This document shows positions 1 to 6,142 of a stretch of 12,747 nucleotides of DNA, in pieces. The translations under genes and the position numbers were made by a program. The notes below the pieces were generated by a model. That model searched no databases. It was given only the letters and a program-made list of their open reading frames with translations, and was not told where the DNA came from. The first letter of the stretch is position 1. Each line of letters begins with the position of its first letter. Source of the DNA: JAQVWU01 sp964628455 (GTDB taxonomy: Bacteria; Bacillota; Clostridia; Oscillospirales; CAG-272); the NCBI GenBank assembly GCA_964628455.1, contig CAZVPD010000111.1, forward strand, positions 1-12,747, in the 5' to 3' direction.

Positions 1-626
1 ATAACAGGCGGTAATTTCCCTTTTATTTCCGGGATCCCGAATTCATCGAGCAGCGCATCGTCGTAGGACCTGGTCCGGAGGTTCAAAAGATTCGTGCCGG
101 ATATATCCGTGTGTTCGGCGTTTACCGTATCTGTCAGGCAAAAGCGAATATAATCCTTGACCGACAATACCCAGCGGATCCGGTCGTATACCCCGCGGCG
201 GTTATCTTTGAGCCAGCGCAGGAGTGAGACAGGCTGGCAGGCCAGCACTTTCTGCGCGGTTTTGAGATAAACCCGGCCGGCGGTCCCGTCTTTCTGCCAC
301 CGGAGCTCATAGGACAGAGCGCGCATGTCGGTCGAACCGATGCCGTTATATAGGATCCCGTTGTCCGGACCGAGAACATAAAGCCCTTTGCCGTGACCTG
401 TCAGACCGACCGCGCTGATTTCACAGGCGCATTCGCGGGTGATCTCCCTTATGATCTTAAAGTTGGCTTCACGGATAGCCGTCATGTCACGTTCGGTAAA
501 TCCCTCTTCGTCCGTTATAAGAGGTATCCGAATGCTTTTTTGCAACACCTGGCTGCCCGATTCGTCAAACAAAGCCGCTTTGCTGACAGTCCCCCCGTTG
601 TCGATCCCAAGCAGATATTTTTTCAT
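1..626 (-). CDS. FGGY carbohydrate kinase, L-xylulokinase (LyxK)-like, C-terminus outside window
   Basis: Only the first 208 codons are present; the gene runs off the left edge. The N-terminus has the actin-fold phosphate-1 motif of FGGY kinases (GIDNGGT, residues 7-13), followed by a TGHGKGLYVL stretch, RWQKDG and a QPVSLLRWLKDN segment. These match, from memory, the N-terminal half of E. coli LyxK (L-xylulose / 3-keto-L-gulonate kinase) better than XylB, AraB or RhaB. The family phosphorylates a ketose with ATP in the cytoplasm. The start is fixed by an ATGA overlap: its ATG (626-624) overlaps the TGA of the upstream epimerase gene, so the two are translationally coupled. The pairing mirrors the lyxK-sgbU arrangement of enteric operons and supports a rare pentulose or keto-gulonate substrate. 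The ATP-binding second domain is not in the window, so the exact substrate is open. Confidence 0.9.
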   Translation of the reverse strand, partial: MKKYLLGIDNGGTVSKAALFDESGSQVLQKSIRIPLITDEEGFTERDMTAIREANFKIIREITRECACEISAVGLTGHGKGLYVLGPDNGILYNGIGSTDMRALSYELRWQKDGTAGRVYLKTAQKVLACQPVSLLRWLKDNRRGVYDRIRWVLSVKDYIRFCLTDTVNAEHTDISGTNLLNLRTRSYDDALLDEFGIPEIKGKLPPV

Positions 627-1453
627 AACGCCCCGATTCCTTTCAGGTAATCAATGTTCCGTTTAATATAAACAAGCGGATCGGTCCTGTTGTCATACCA
701 GAATTCACAGGTAAAGATACCGACGCCGAGGTTTCGCAGCTCGCGGACAGAACCCGCAAAATCCACTCTTCCGCGGCCGTATTCCATATCGCGGAAGACC
801 CCTTCCTTTGTCTCTTTCAGATGAGCGGCAACGATATGACCGGCGCCGCACCTTATATCGTCAAGAAAGTCGTCCGCCGCATTCCTGATATTGCCGATAT
901 CCGGATAGATCTGCAGCCAGGGCGAACGGATCAGGTCCACATAATACAAGGCTTTCCGGACCGTATTCATGAAATCCGTTTCCATCGTCTCAAAAGCCAG
1001 AATCACGCCCTCTCGTTCCGCCATTTCCACGCACTTCTTTAAGTTCACCAGAAATGCGGCGCGCGTGCCGTCGTCGCCCGCTTCATAATAAACGTCGTAA
1101 CCCGCCAGCTGTATGATGCGGATCCCGGCAGCGCACGCGAAATCAACCGCTTTCCGCATCATGAAAAGGCTTCTTTCGGAGTCAGATGGATTTTTACTTC
1201 CGAGCGGATATTTTCTGTGACCCGACAGACACATGGTCTTTATCGGGAGTCCGGTCCCGGAAACCGCATTTATCACTTCGGTTAAAAATGACTCCGAAAC
1301 CAGCCTTTCCTGCTTTTCTTCGCTTTCATCGATACTGATTTCCATAAAGTCCAATCCGGCCTGTTTTGTCAACTTAAGTTTGTCCATTATGCACATATCA
1401 TTCGGCATGGCTTTTTCATACAGACCGACAGAATACGTTTTGATGAAGACCAC
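623..1453 (-). CDS. L-ribulose/L-xylulose-5-phosphate 3-epimerase, UlaE/SgbU family
   Basis: This is a TIM-barrel sugar-phosphate epimerase of the xylose-isomerase-like fold, interconverting L-xylulose 5-phosphate and L-ribulose 5-phosphate in UlaE/SgbU members. It is recognised by the N-terminal GLYEKA, TMCLSGHRKYPLGS, IIQLAGYDVYYE and a metal-binding set: Glu155 (AFETMETDFMN), Asp185 (YPDIGN), His211 (AAHLKET) and Glu250 (TCEFW), all at family-typical spacing. Length (about 275 aa) is normal. It is followed by, and overlaps by 4 bp, the FGGY kinase, forming a kinase-epimerase pair. The start is uncertain. The first in-frame start is GTG at 1453, but a strong Shine-Dalgarno-like AGGGGGTGG (1458-1450) covers that codon. 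The codon at ideal spacing is ATC at 1444, which also aligns with the E. coli start (see findings). A TATAAT box at 1470-1465 predicts transcription starting near 1458. Confidence 0.9.
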   Translation of the reverse strand: MVFIKTYSVGLYEKAMPNDMCIMDKLKLTKQAGLDFMEISIDESEEKQERLVSESFLTEVINAVSGTGLPIKTMCLSGHRKYPLGSKNPSDSERSLFMMRKAVDFACAAGIRIIQLAGYDVYYEAGDDGTRAAFLVNLKKCVEMAEREGVILAFETMETDFMNTVRKALYYVDLIRSPWLQIYPDIGNIRNAADDFLDDIRCGAGHIVAAHLKETKEGVFRDMEYGRGRVDFAGSVRELRNLGVGIFTCEFWYDNRTDPLVYIKRNIDYLKGIGAL

Positions 1454-1464
1454 CCCCTGTTTCC

Positions 1465-1493
1465 ATTATAACAAACCGGCCGGAAAAAATAAA
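1465..1493 (-). promoter_or_regulatory. Putative promoter of the epimerase-kinase operon
   Basis: A perfect TATAAT lies on the minus strand at 1470-1465. At 17 bp upstream the -35 position is TTTATT (1493-1488), a weak match. The spacer contains the palindrome CCGGCCGG (1483-1476), where a regulator could sit. The predicted start at about 1458 would give a very short leader beginning with the AGGGGGTGG ribosome-binding sequence. The weak -35 fits a promoter needing an activator such as the divergent AraC protein (inference). Confidence 0.5.
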
Positions 1494-1513
1494 TGAAATT
1501 ATTCAATAAAAGA

Positions 1514-1542
1514 TGGACAAATAAAACATAATCTGCTATAAT
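1514..1542 (+). promoter_or_regulatory. Promoter of the AraC regulator gene (TGGACA-17-TATAAT)
   Basis: TGGACA (1514-1519) and TATAAT (1537-1542) are separated by exactly 17 bp, close to sigma-A consensus. Transcription should begin near 1549. This decides the start of the regulator: the upstream in-frame ATG at 1541 lies inside the -10 box and cannot be in the mRNA, so the ATG at 1568 is used, with GGGG (1556-1559) 8 bp ahead of it. Confidence 0.75.
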
Positions 1543-1567
1543 GCAGTCAGAAAGCGGGGTGTTTGCC

Positions 1568-2314
1568 ATGACCGGTCTTGTCTATATCGGAACGCAGGAC
1601 GCGCTTACCTATTCCTATGAAAAACACAGGCATTCATGCTGGGAGATCACCTATTACTGCGAGGGCGAAGGCATGAATATCACAGGCGGGATCGAATATC
1701 CGTTCACTTCCGGGACGATCATATGTCAGCCCCCTCAGCTTCTGCACGAAGATATATCCGACAGAGGATATAAGAATATCTTTTTCATGGTAGAGAGCTT
1801 CAGCCTGTCGGTTTCGATGCCCGTCGTCGTTCAGGACACGGCAAACAAAGACTTTCTTTATATTTTAAAGCAGCTTTACAACGAATACTACACCGGAAAC
1901 GATACGGAGATCACCGATGCGCTTCTCAATGTCCTGTATGAATATCTGCTCCGCAGGATCGGCAGCGGAATCGCCAACTCCTACGTCGACCTGCTGAAGC
2001 GGGAAATGATCTGCAATTTATCCAATCCCAATTACAGCATCCTCGAACAAATCAGGCAGTTTCCGATATCGGTCAATCACTTCCGCAGGCTTTTCGAATC
2101 GGATACCGGGATAGCGCCGCTGCAGTATCTGCAGTCCCTGAGGATGACCCATGCCAAAAGGCTTCTCGAAAACAGTTCAAGGCCCATCGGAGACATCTGT
2201 TTTTTATGCGGTTTTACCGATCCGTATTATTTTTCCCGCATATTTAAAAAATGCTGCGGAATAAATCCGTCGGCATGGAGAAAAAAGAACCGCAGCATCG
2301 GGAATATAAAATAA
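1568..2314 (+). CDS. AraC-family transcriptional regulator
   Basis: A 248-residue cytoplasmic DNA-binding protein. The N-terminal half reads as a cupin-like effector domain (YSYEKHRHSCWEITYYCEGEG, then a Phe-Pro-turn motif around SGTIICQPPQLLHE), typical of sugar-responsive AraC proteins. The C-terminal ~100 residues carry the two helix-turn-helix motifs: the first ends in PISVNHFRRLFESDTG, the second is IGDICFLCGFTDPYYFSRIF followed by a GINPSAWR end, matching the AraC signature. It diverges from the epimerase-kinase operon and is followed after 21 bp by a glycosidase-like gene, so it probably controls one or both. The ATG at 1568 is preferred over 1541 because the latter overlaps the -10 box and lacks a ribosome-binding site. 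The ligand is unknown; by context a sugar from the same pathway. Confidence 0.93.
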   Translation: MTGLVYIGTQDALTYSYEKHRHSCWEITYYCEGEGMNITGGIEYPFTSGTIICQPPQLLHEDISDRGYKNIFFMVESFSLSVSMPVVVQDTANKDFLYILKQLYNEYYTGNDTEITDALLNVLYEYLLRRIGSGIANSYVDLLKREMICNLSNPNYSILEQIRQFPISVNHFRRLFESDTGIAPLQYLQSLRMTHAKRLLENSSRPIGDICFLCGFTDPYYFSRIFKKCCGINPSAWRKKNRSIGNIK

Positions 2315-2335
2315 ACCCTTTATCCGGAGGAAAAC

Positions 2336-4216
2336 ATGCAGTACTGGAACAGCAGGACAAAAGATGACGGAGCGGTCCACGCTATCGGAAACGGCAAATT
2401 CATCGTATACGGACAGGGTCCCGGCTTTTTTAAGATCGCGGGACCGTCTTATTCGTCACCGGATTACGGCTCCGCGGAGATAGACGGATGCGGAACGGAA
2501 CTCAGCGCCGAAACCGAAAGGCTGCCGCATACGAATACATGGCGCAGCACGGTCCGGAGCAAAGCGGGCATCATGATCCTGACGGATGCCATGGACCCTG
2601 TTTATAACCTCTTCAAACGCAGGGTCACTTCCGAAATTACATGCCGGATGAAGATGAACCTGCACGGTTATGTGAAAGAATACACATTCGAAAATTATCC
2701 CTGCGGAAGGCAGAGCAGAACCTGTCATGTTTACATCATTCCCAAAGGCACCTCCTACTTTACGGGATGTCCTTATCACGAAGAAAACCGCCTGTTCATC
2801 ATGACGGACGGCTGCGTGACTTACTCGCCCGAAAACAAATGCTTCCTGATCGCACCGGGAGAGGGTGAAATTACATTTGCCGCCGCCAAAACGCCGGAAA
2901 CCGGGGAGCAGCTGGCTTTTGCCGTCAGCGGAGAGGATATTTTCGCGCGCAGTGAAGCCGACTGGAGACAATATCTGGCCAAAGGAGAAAAAGCGAGATC
3001 AAAGATCCCCGCAGGCCACCCCGAAGCCGGGCGCATGCATGCGGCCTTTGAAAGCATTGCCGCCGTCATCCGTTCCCAGCAGTCAGGCGACGGGGGGATC
3101 ATGGCAGGGCAGTTTTATCCTATGGCCTATGTCCGGGATCAGGCAGGCACGATACGCGGGCTGCTGAAAATGAATTATATCGAAGAAGCGCAGGCTGTAT
3201 TGAAATTCTGGCATCGCAAATGGCGGATTTTCGGGAATCTGCACAACGCCGAAACGATGGGAAACGACAACGCGCGCCTGATGTTTTCAAACGATGAAGC
3301 AGAGGTGCCGGCCTATGTTGTCCTCAGCGCATTTGCCTATTACGACGCTTCCGGCGACGATGAGTTTTTAAAAAGCATCAGCGATATGCTCCTATGGGCA
3401 GTCAGCGTTCAGATCCCCCATCTCGGCCACGGCATGACAGGCTTCAGCGCGGATGAAACCTATATCGCAGGGGGATTCTATCCGCGTCCGTTTATCTATC
3501 ACGGGTCCGCGGAATCGACTCTGCTTTTTATCGAAAGCACAAACCGTTTCCTGGAATTTTCAGCCCGGCATCCTATCATGCCGGAAGAAGAGACCGGAAG
3601 AATACGGCAGGCAGTCCATGAAGCGGAAGCGCTGTATAAAAAAAATTTTGTGATAAACGGCGTCTTTTACGGCAATAACCCGGAAAGAGAAAATTATAAC
3701 AAACCTCCCAGGTTCCATTTCGGATACTGCGACTGTGACATCATCATGAAACGGCCTTCTCCCCTGACCTGGCTCGAACGCGGGGAGCACGGCATTTACC
3801 GATGTCCGGCCTGCCTGCATGAAAAACCGGATATGCCTTATGACAAAACAAAACGCTATCGACTCGGTTCGGTCGCCCTTCTGCCGCCTTATTACCGGAG
3901 TAAATTATTCAACAAAGAGGAAACCGCTCAAAACGCAGATATGTATATCGAAACTTTCAAGCGTAAAAATCTGATCTCATCCAATATCGAAAGCGACCGG
4001 TCTCTGGGATATGATTACGGTCTGTTGCTGTATAATCTGGTTTATCTCGGCCATCCGCTGAAAGATAAAGCACTGACTTTCATGCTCGACCGGCTGGACA
4101 GCACGGGCGCCTGGGCTGAGTATTATGACTGCGGCAAACCTTATAACTGCCGCTGCCGTCCGTGGGAAAGCGCCATCAATATGGATGCGCTGGTCTATTA
4201 TCTGGAGAATCTATGA
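2336..4216 (+). CDS. Putative six-hairpin (alpha/alpha)6 glycoside hydrolase-like protein
   Basis: A 626-residue protein with no signal peptide or membrane segment, so likely cytoplasmic and acting on imported oligosaccharides. Residues 1-225 look like a beta-rich N-terminal domain. From about 235 onward there is a pattern typical of six-hairpin glycosidases: MAYVRDQAG (263-271), HNAETMGND, FSNDEAEVPAYVV (with Asp320/Glu321), GFSADETYIAGGFYPRP (Asp373/Glu374), HGSAEST and a C-terminal RPWESAIN (Glu611). Acid pairs at such positions usually supply the catalytic acid and base, but I cannot assign a CAZy family; GH15-, GH78- or GH154-like are possibilities. Unusual Cys clusters occur at C465/C467/C490/C493 and C599/C605/C607 (see findings). 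It has a strong GGAGG six bases before ATG and is 21 bp behind the AraC gene, so they share the 1514 promoter. Confidence 0.7.
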   Translation: MQYWNSRTKDDGAVHAIGNGKFIVYGQGPGFFKIAGPSYSSPDYGSAEIDGCGTELSAETERLPHTNTWRSTVRSKAGIMILTDAMDPVYNLFKRRVTSEITCRMKMNLHGYVKEYTFENYPCGRQSRTCHVYIIPKGTSYFTGCPYHEENRLFIMTDGCVTYSPENKCFLIAPGEGEITFAAAKTPETGEQLAFAVSGEDIFARSEADWRQYLAKGEKARSKIPAGHPEAGRMHAAFESIAAVIRSQQSGDGGIMAGQFYPMAYVRDQAGTIRGLLKMNYIEEAQAVLKFWHRKWRIFGNLHNAETMGNDNARLMFSNDEAEVPAYVVLSAFAYYDASGDDEFLKSISDMLLWAVSVQIPHLGHGMTGFSADETYIAGGFYPRPFIYHGSAESTLLFIESTNRFLEFSARHPIMPEEETGRIRQAVHEAEALYKKNFVINGVFYGNNPERENYNKPPRFHFGYCDCDIIMKRPSPLTWLERGEHGIYRCPACLHEKPDMPYDKTKRYRLGSVALLPPYYRSKLFNKEETAQNADMYIETFKRKNLISSNIESDRSLGYDYGLLLYNLVYLGHPLKDKALTFMLDRLDSTGAWAEYYDCGKPYNCRCRPWESAINMDALVYYLENL

Positions 4217-4233
4217 CGCTCAGTAAAAATAAG

Positions 4234-4263
4234 AAAAACGCCTGTTCTGCAAGGCGTTTTTTT
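4234..4263. terminator. Bidirectional Rho-independent terminator between convergent genes
   Basis: The stem ACGCCT (4238-4243) / AGGCGT (4252-4257) has an 8-nt loop. It is followed by a run of seven T on the plus strand and preceded by A5 that acts as a T-run on the minus strand. It lies 17 bp after the glycosidase-like gene and 12 bp beyond the anti-sigma stop, and can end both transcripts. Confidence 0.85.
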
Positions 4264-4275
4264 AATACAAGTTGT

Positions 4276-4962
4276 TCAGTCTCCGACAAACGCATTTTCA
4301 AGCTCTTCGCTTGCCGGGGGAAGGTCCATACCCTTTTCCCAGATCAGAATCCCGCTGCCTTTCGGTCCGACATAAAACGAAGTGATTTCGGTTCCGCTGC
4401 CGTTTTCCGATTCATAAGCATTGCTTTCGCTCAGATCGGTCACAAAATAATCATTATACAGGCCTGTTTTTGTCATGCGCTTCCCTTCGATGACCGAACG
4501 ATAAGGCGTATGATAATAACTTCCGTCCCTGTTTGCCGAAAATTTTATAAAGTGCAGGCTGCGCTGATCGGCCACATACAGATGATATACGATCCGGCCG
4601 TCCGATAAACGGCAGACATCCGATATTTCCAGCAGATCCGATGAAACGGGAATGATTTTCAGCTGCGTCAGGCCGGCGAAAGCACAAAAAATCAAAGCGG
4701 ATGCGGCCAGAGCGATCAGAAGGCCTTTTAAAAACGACTTCATTTTGTCCTTTTTCCATACTGCCGCTATAGCACGCAGCGGACTTGTCTCATCCCTTTT
4801 TAAATCCGTAAATTTCATCTCTTTCCCGATATGATAGAGCTTCTCCGAGCAGGCAACGCAGTCCTTCAGATGTTCCTCGACTAAACGGCGGCTCTCTTCA
4901 CTGCATACATCATCATGATAAAGCGGCAGCAGATCCCTTATGATCTCACATGATATTTTCAT
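4276..4962 (-). CDS. Membrane-anchored anti-sigma factor with zf-HC2/ZAS domain
   Basis: A 228-residue protein. The N-terminal cytoplasmic domain reads SCEIIRDLLPLYHDD...VEEHLKDCVACSEKL, with the zinc anti-sigma signature His31-x3-Cys35-x2-Cys38 and an upstream Cys5 as likely extra ligand. A single hydrophobic helix at about 76-98 (FLKGLLIALAASALIFCAFAG) is followed by a ~130-residue extracytoplasmic domain rich in Tyr and Ser that I do not recognise. It presumably holds the cognate ECF sigma factor at the membrane until an envelope signal arrives. Its ATG (4962-4960) overlaps the TGA of the sigma gene by 4 bp (ATGA), ensuring coupled synthesis. The extracytoplasmic part could bind a sugar, lipid or antimicrobial; nothing in the sequence decides this. 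Confidence 0.88.
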   Translation of the reverse strand: MKISCEIIRDLLPLYHDDVCSEESRRLVEEHLKDCVACSEKLYHIGKEMKFTDLKRDETSPLRAIAAVWKKDKMKSFLKGLLIALAASALIFCAFAGLTQLKIIPVSSDLLEISDVCRLSDGRIVYHLYVADQRSLHFIKFSANRDGSYYHTPYRSVIEGKRMTKTGLYNDYFVTDLSESNAYESENGSGTEITSFYVGPKGSGILIWEKGMDLPPASEELENAFVGD

Positions 4963-5432
4963 TCCAGATCCTCCCTCAGTTTACATTTTGCGCGGTGATA
5001 TGTGACTCTCGCCCAGCTTTCCGTTTTACCGAAAAGCTCGCCGATCCGGCTGAACGGCAGTTCGCCGAACATATGCAGGCTGAAAACTTCTTTGTAAGGT
5101 TCTTCCAGCTTATGAAGCCTCTTGTGTATTTCAAAGGCGGTTTCCCCGTTTATGAATTCCTGCTCAAAACCGCTGTCTCCGTCATATTCTTCGATTGTAA
5201 AGCCGGCATTTTTCTTCCGGTTTTCATACATCGAAAAATAGGTGTTTTTTGCTATCTGGCACAGCCATACCCGAAGCCTACACTTCCCTCCGAAATTGTC
5301 GATGCTTTTGAGCGCCTTGAAAAAAGTTTCCTGCGTAACGTCTTCCGCGATCGCTTCATTCCGGCATAAGGACAGAACATATCTGTATACATCTTTAAAA
5401 TACAGGATATATACGTCTTCGAATTCAGTCAC
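4959..5432 (-). CDS. ECF-type RNA polymerase sigma factor
   Basis: A 157-residue sigma-70 family protein with only regions 2 and 4. Region 2 (about residues 8-75) includes YFKDVYRYVLSLCRNEAIAEDVTQETF and the promoter-melting/-10 helix near LRVWLCQIAKNTYF. Region 4 (about 103-155) contains LEEPYKEVFSLHMFGELPFSRIGELFGKTESWARVTYHRAKCKL, a -35-recognition helix-turn-helix. The start is a GTG (5432-5430) with GAGGTGA five or so bases upstream. It is cotranscribed with its anti-sigma partner. Upstream is a TGTAAC/CGGTC pair resembling ECF promoters, so the unit is probably autoregulated. Targets outside the window are unknown; no similar element was noticed in front of the other operons here. Confidence 0.92.
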   Translation of the reverse strand: MTEFEDVYILYFKDVYRYVLSLCRNEAIAEDVTQETFFKALKSIDNFGGKCRLRVWLCQIAKNTYFSMYENRKKNAGFTIEEYDGDSGFEQEFINGETAFEIHKRLHKLEEPYKEVFSLHMFGELPFSRIGELFGKTESWARVTYHRAKCKLREDLE

Positions 5433-5456
5433 ATTCTCACCTCGTTTTCAGCTATA

Positions 5457-5483
5457 AGACCGCCGGAAAACACTTTCGTTACA
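5457..5483 (-). promoter_or_regulatory. Putative ECF-dependent autoregulatory promoter of the sigma/anti-sigma operon
   Basis: On the minus strand TGTAAC (5483-5478) is followed after 15 bp by CGGTCT (5462-5457). TGWAAC-N16-CGTM-like pairs are the usual ECF signature in Firmicutes. The spacing and the doubled G are slightly off consensus. It predicts a start near 5450 and an 18-nt leader ahead of the GTG. A sigma-A promoter in the same stretch is not evident. Confidence 0.5.
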
Positions 5484-5523
5484 AAAAAAAAAAAAAAATC
5501 AGGCATGCCGGTCCGGCAAGCCC
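5483..5523 (-). terminator. Rho-independent terminator of the Nudix/GRE operon with T16 tail
   Basis: On the minus strand GGGCTTGCCGG (5523-5513) pairs with CCGGCATGCCT (5511-5501), with one G-U and one mismatch. After two to three bases it runs into 16 consecutive T (5498-5483). It lies about 28 bp past the Nudix stop. The 3' end of the T-run is shared with the -35 region of the next operon. Confidence 0.85.
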
Positions 5524-5551
5524 GATACTAAAACATATTCGGTATTTCCGG

Positions 5552-6073
5552 TTATTTTCCGCTGTCTGGGAACAGCCGGCCGATCGTTTCAAGAATCAGA
5601 TCGCGGTACTGCTTTTTGTGATGCGTCATAGCACGCACAAACGCATTCATTTCCTCTTTGCCGATCAGTTTCACACCGGTCACCTCATCGGGCTGCAGCG
5701 TCAGGGAACTCAACTCGAAATTCGCGATGATAAAATAGATATCGGCAAAAAGATGCGCCTCGGGCCAACAATAGCGTTTTATAAAATGCAGATTTTCCCT
5801 GCCCGTGATCAGGCCGGTCTCCTCACGTGTTTCGCGTATAACCGCGTCCTCCGAAGTTTCGCCGGCCCTAACATGTCCCATCAGAATGTCCCAGCAGCCC
5901 GGCCGGATCTTTTTGTCCGGCGAGCGCCGCTGAATCAGAAATTTTCCTTCGGGTAGGGCGATATATCCGTTTACACCCAGGTAATACGTTCCGCTGCCGA
6001 GAGGCGTTCCCATTTTTGCGGTCTGACCGGTCGGATTTGCGTATTGGTCGAGTATATCAAAATATTCCGTCAT
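5552..6073 (-). CDS. Nudix hydrolase, IPP-isomerase-like/YfcD type
   Basis: A 173-residue Nudix protein with a complete Nudix box at residues 66-88 (G66-x5-E72-x7-R80-E81...E84-E85-x-G87-L88), which binds Mg2+ and hydrolyses a nucleoside diphosphate linked to another group. The N-terminal EYFDILDQYANPTGQ is typical of the IDI-like Nudix subgroup (YfcD/Idi-like), whose substrates are mostly unknown. The ATG at 6073 is preferred over a GTG at 6115 because GGGGAATAGAA precedes it at good spacing and homologues begin at the EYFDILD motif. It is 69 bp behind the beta-helix gene with no terminator between, so it is likely the last gene of the GRE operon. A housecleaning role or hydrolysis of a nucleotide-sugar are both possible. 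Confidence 0.88.
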   Translation of the reverse strand: MTEYFDILDQYANPTGQTAKMGTPLGSGTYYLGVNGYIALPEGKFLIQRRSPDKKIRPGCWDILMGHVRAGETSEDAVIRETREETGLITGRENLHFIKRYCWPEAHLFADIYFIIANFELSSLTLQPDEVTGVKLIGKEEMNAFVRAMTHHKKQYRDLILETIGRLFPDSGK

Positions 6074-6142
6074 TTCTATTCCCCGCTGTTGTTTAAACGG
6101 ATACGCAATCCGCACTGCGCCATAAACCGTGTTCCGATACGA

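Noticed and set aside
1541..1567. Upstream in-frame ATG for the AraC gene
   Set aside because: It lies inside the TATAAT of the gene's own promoter and has no ribosome-binding site; ATG 1568 has GGGG at good spacing.
6074..6115. GTG at 6115 as Nudix start
   Set aside because: It adds 14 residues that do not fit the family N-terminus; ATG 6073 has a proper ribosome-binding site.
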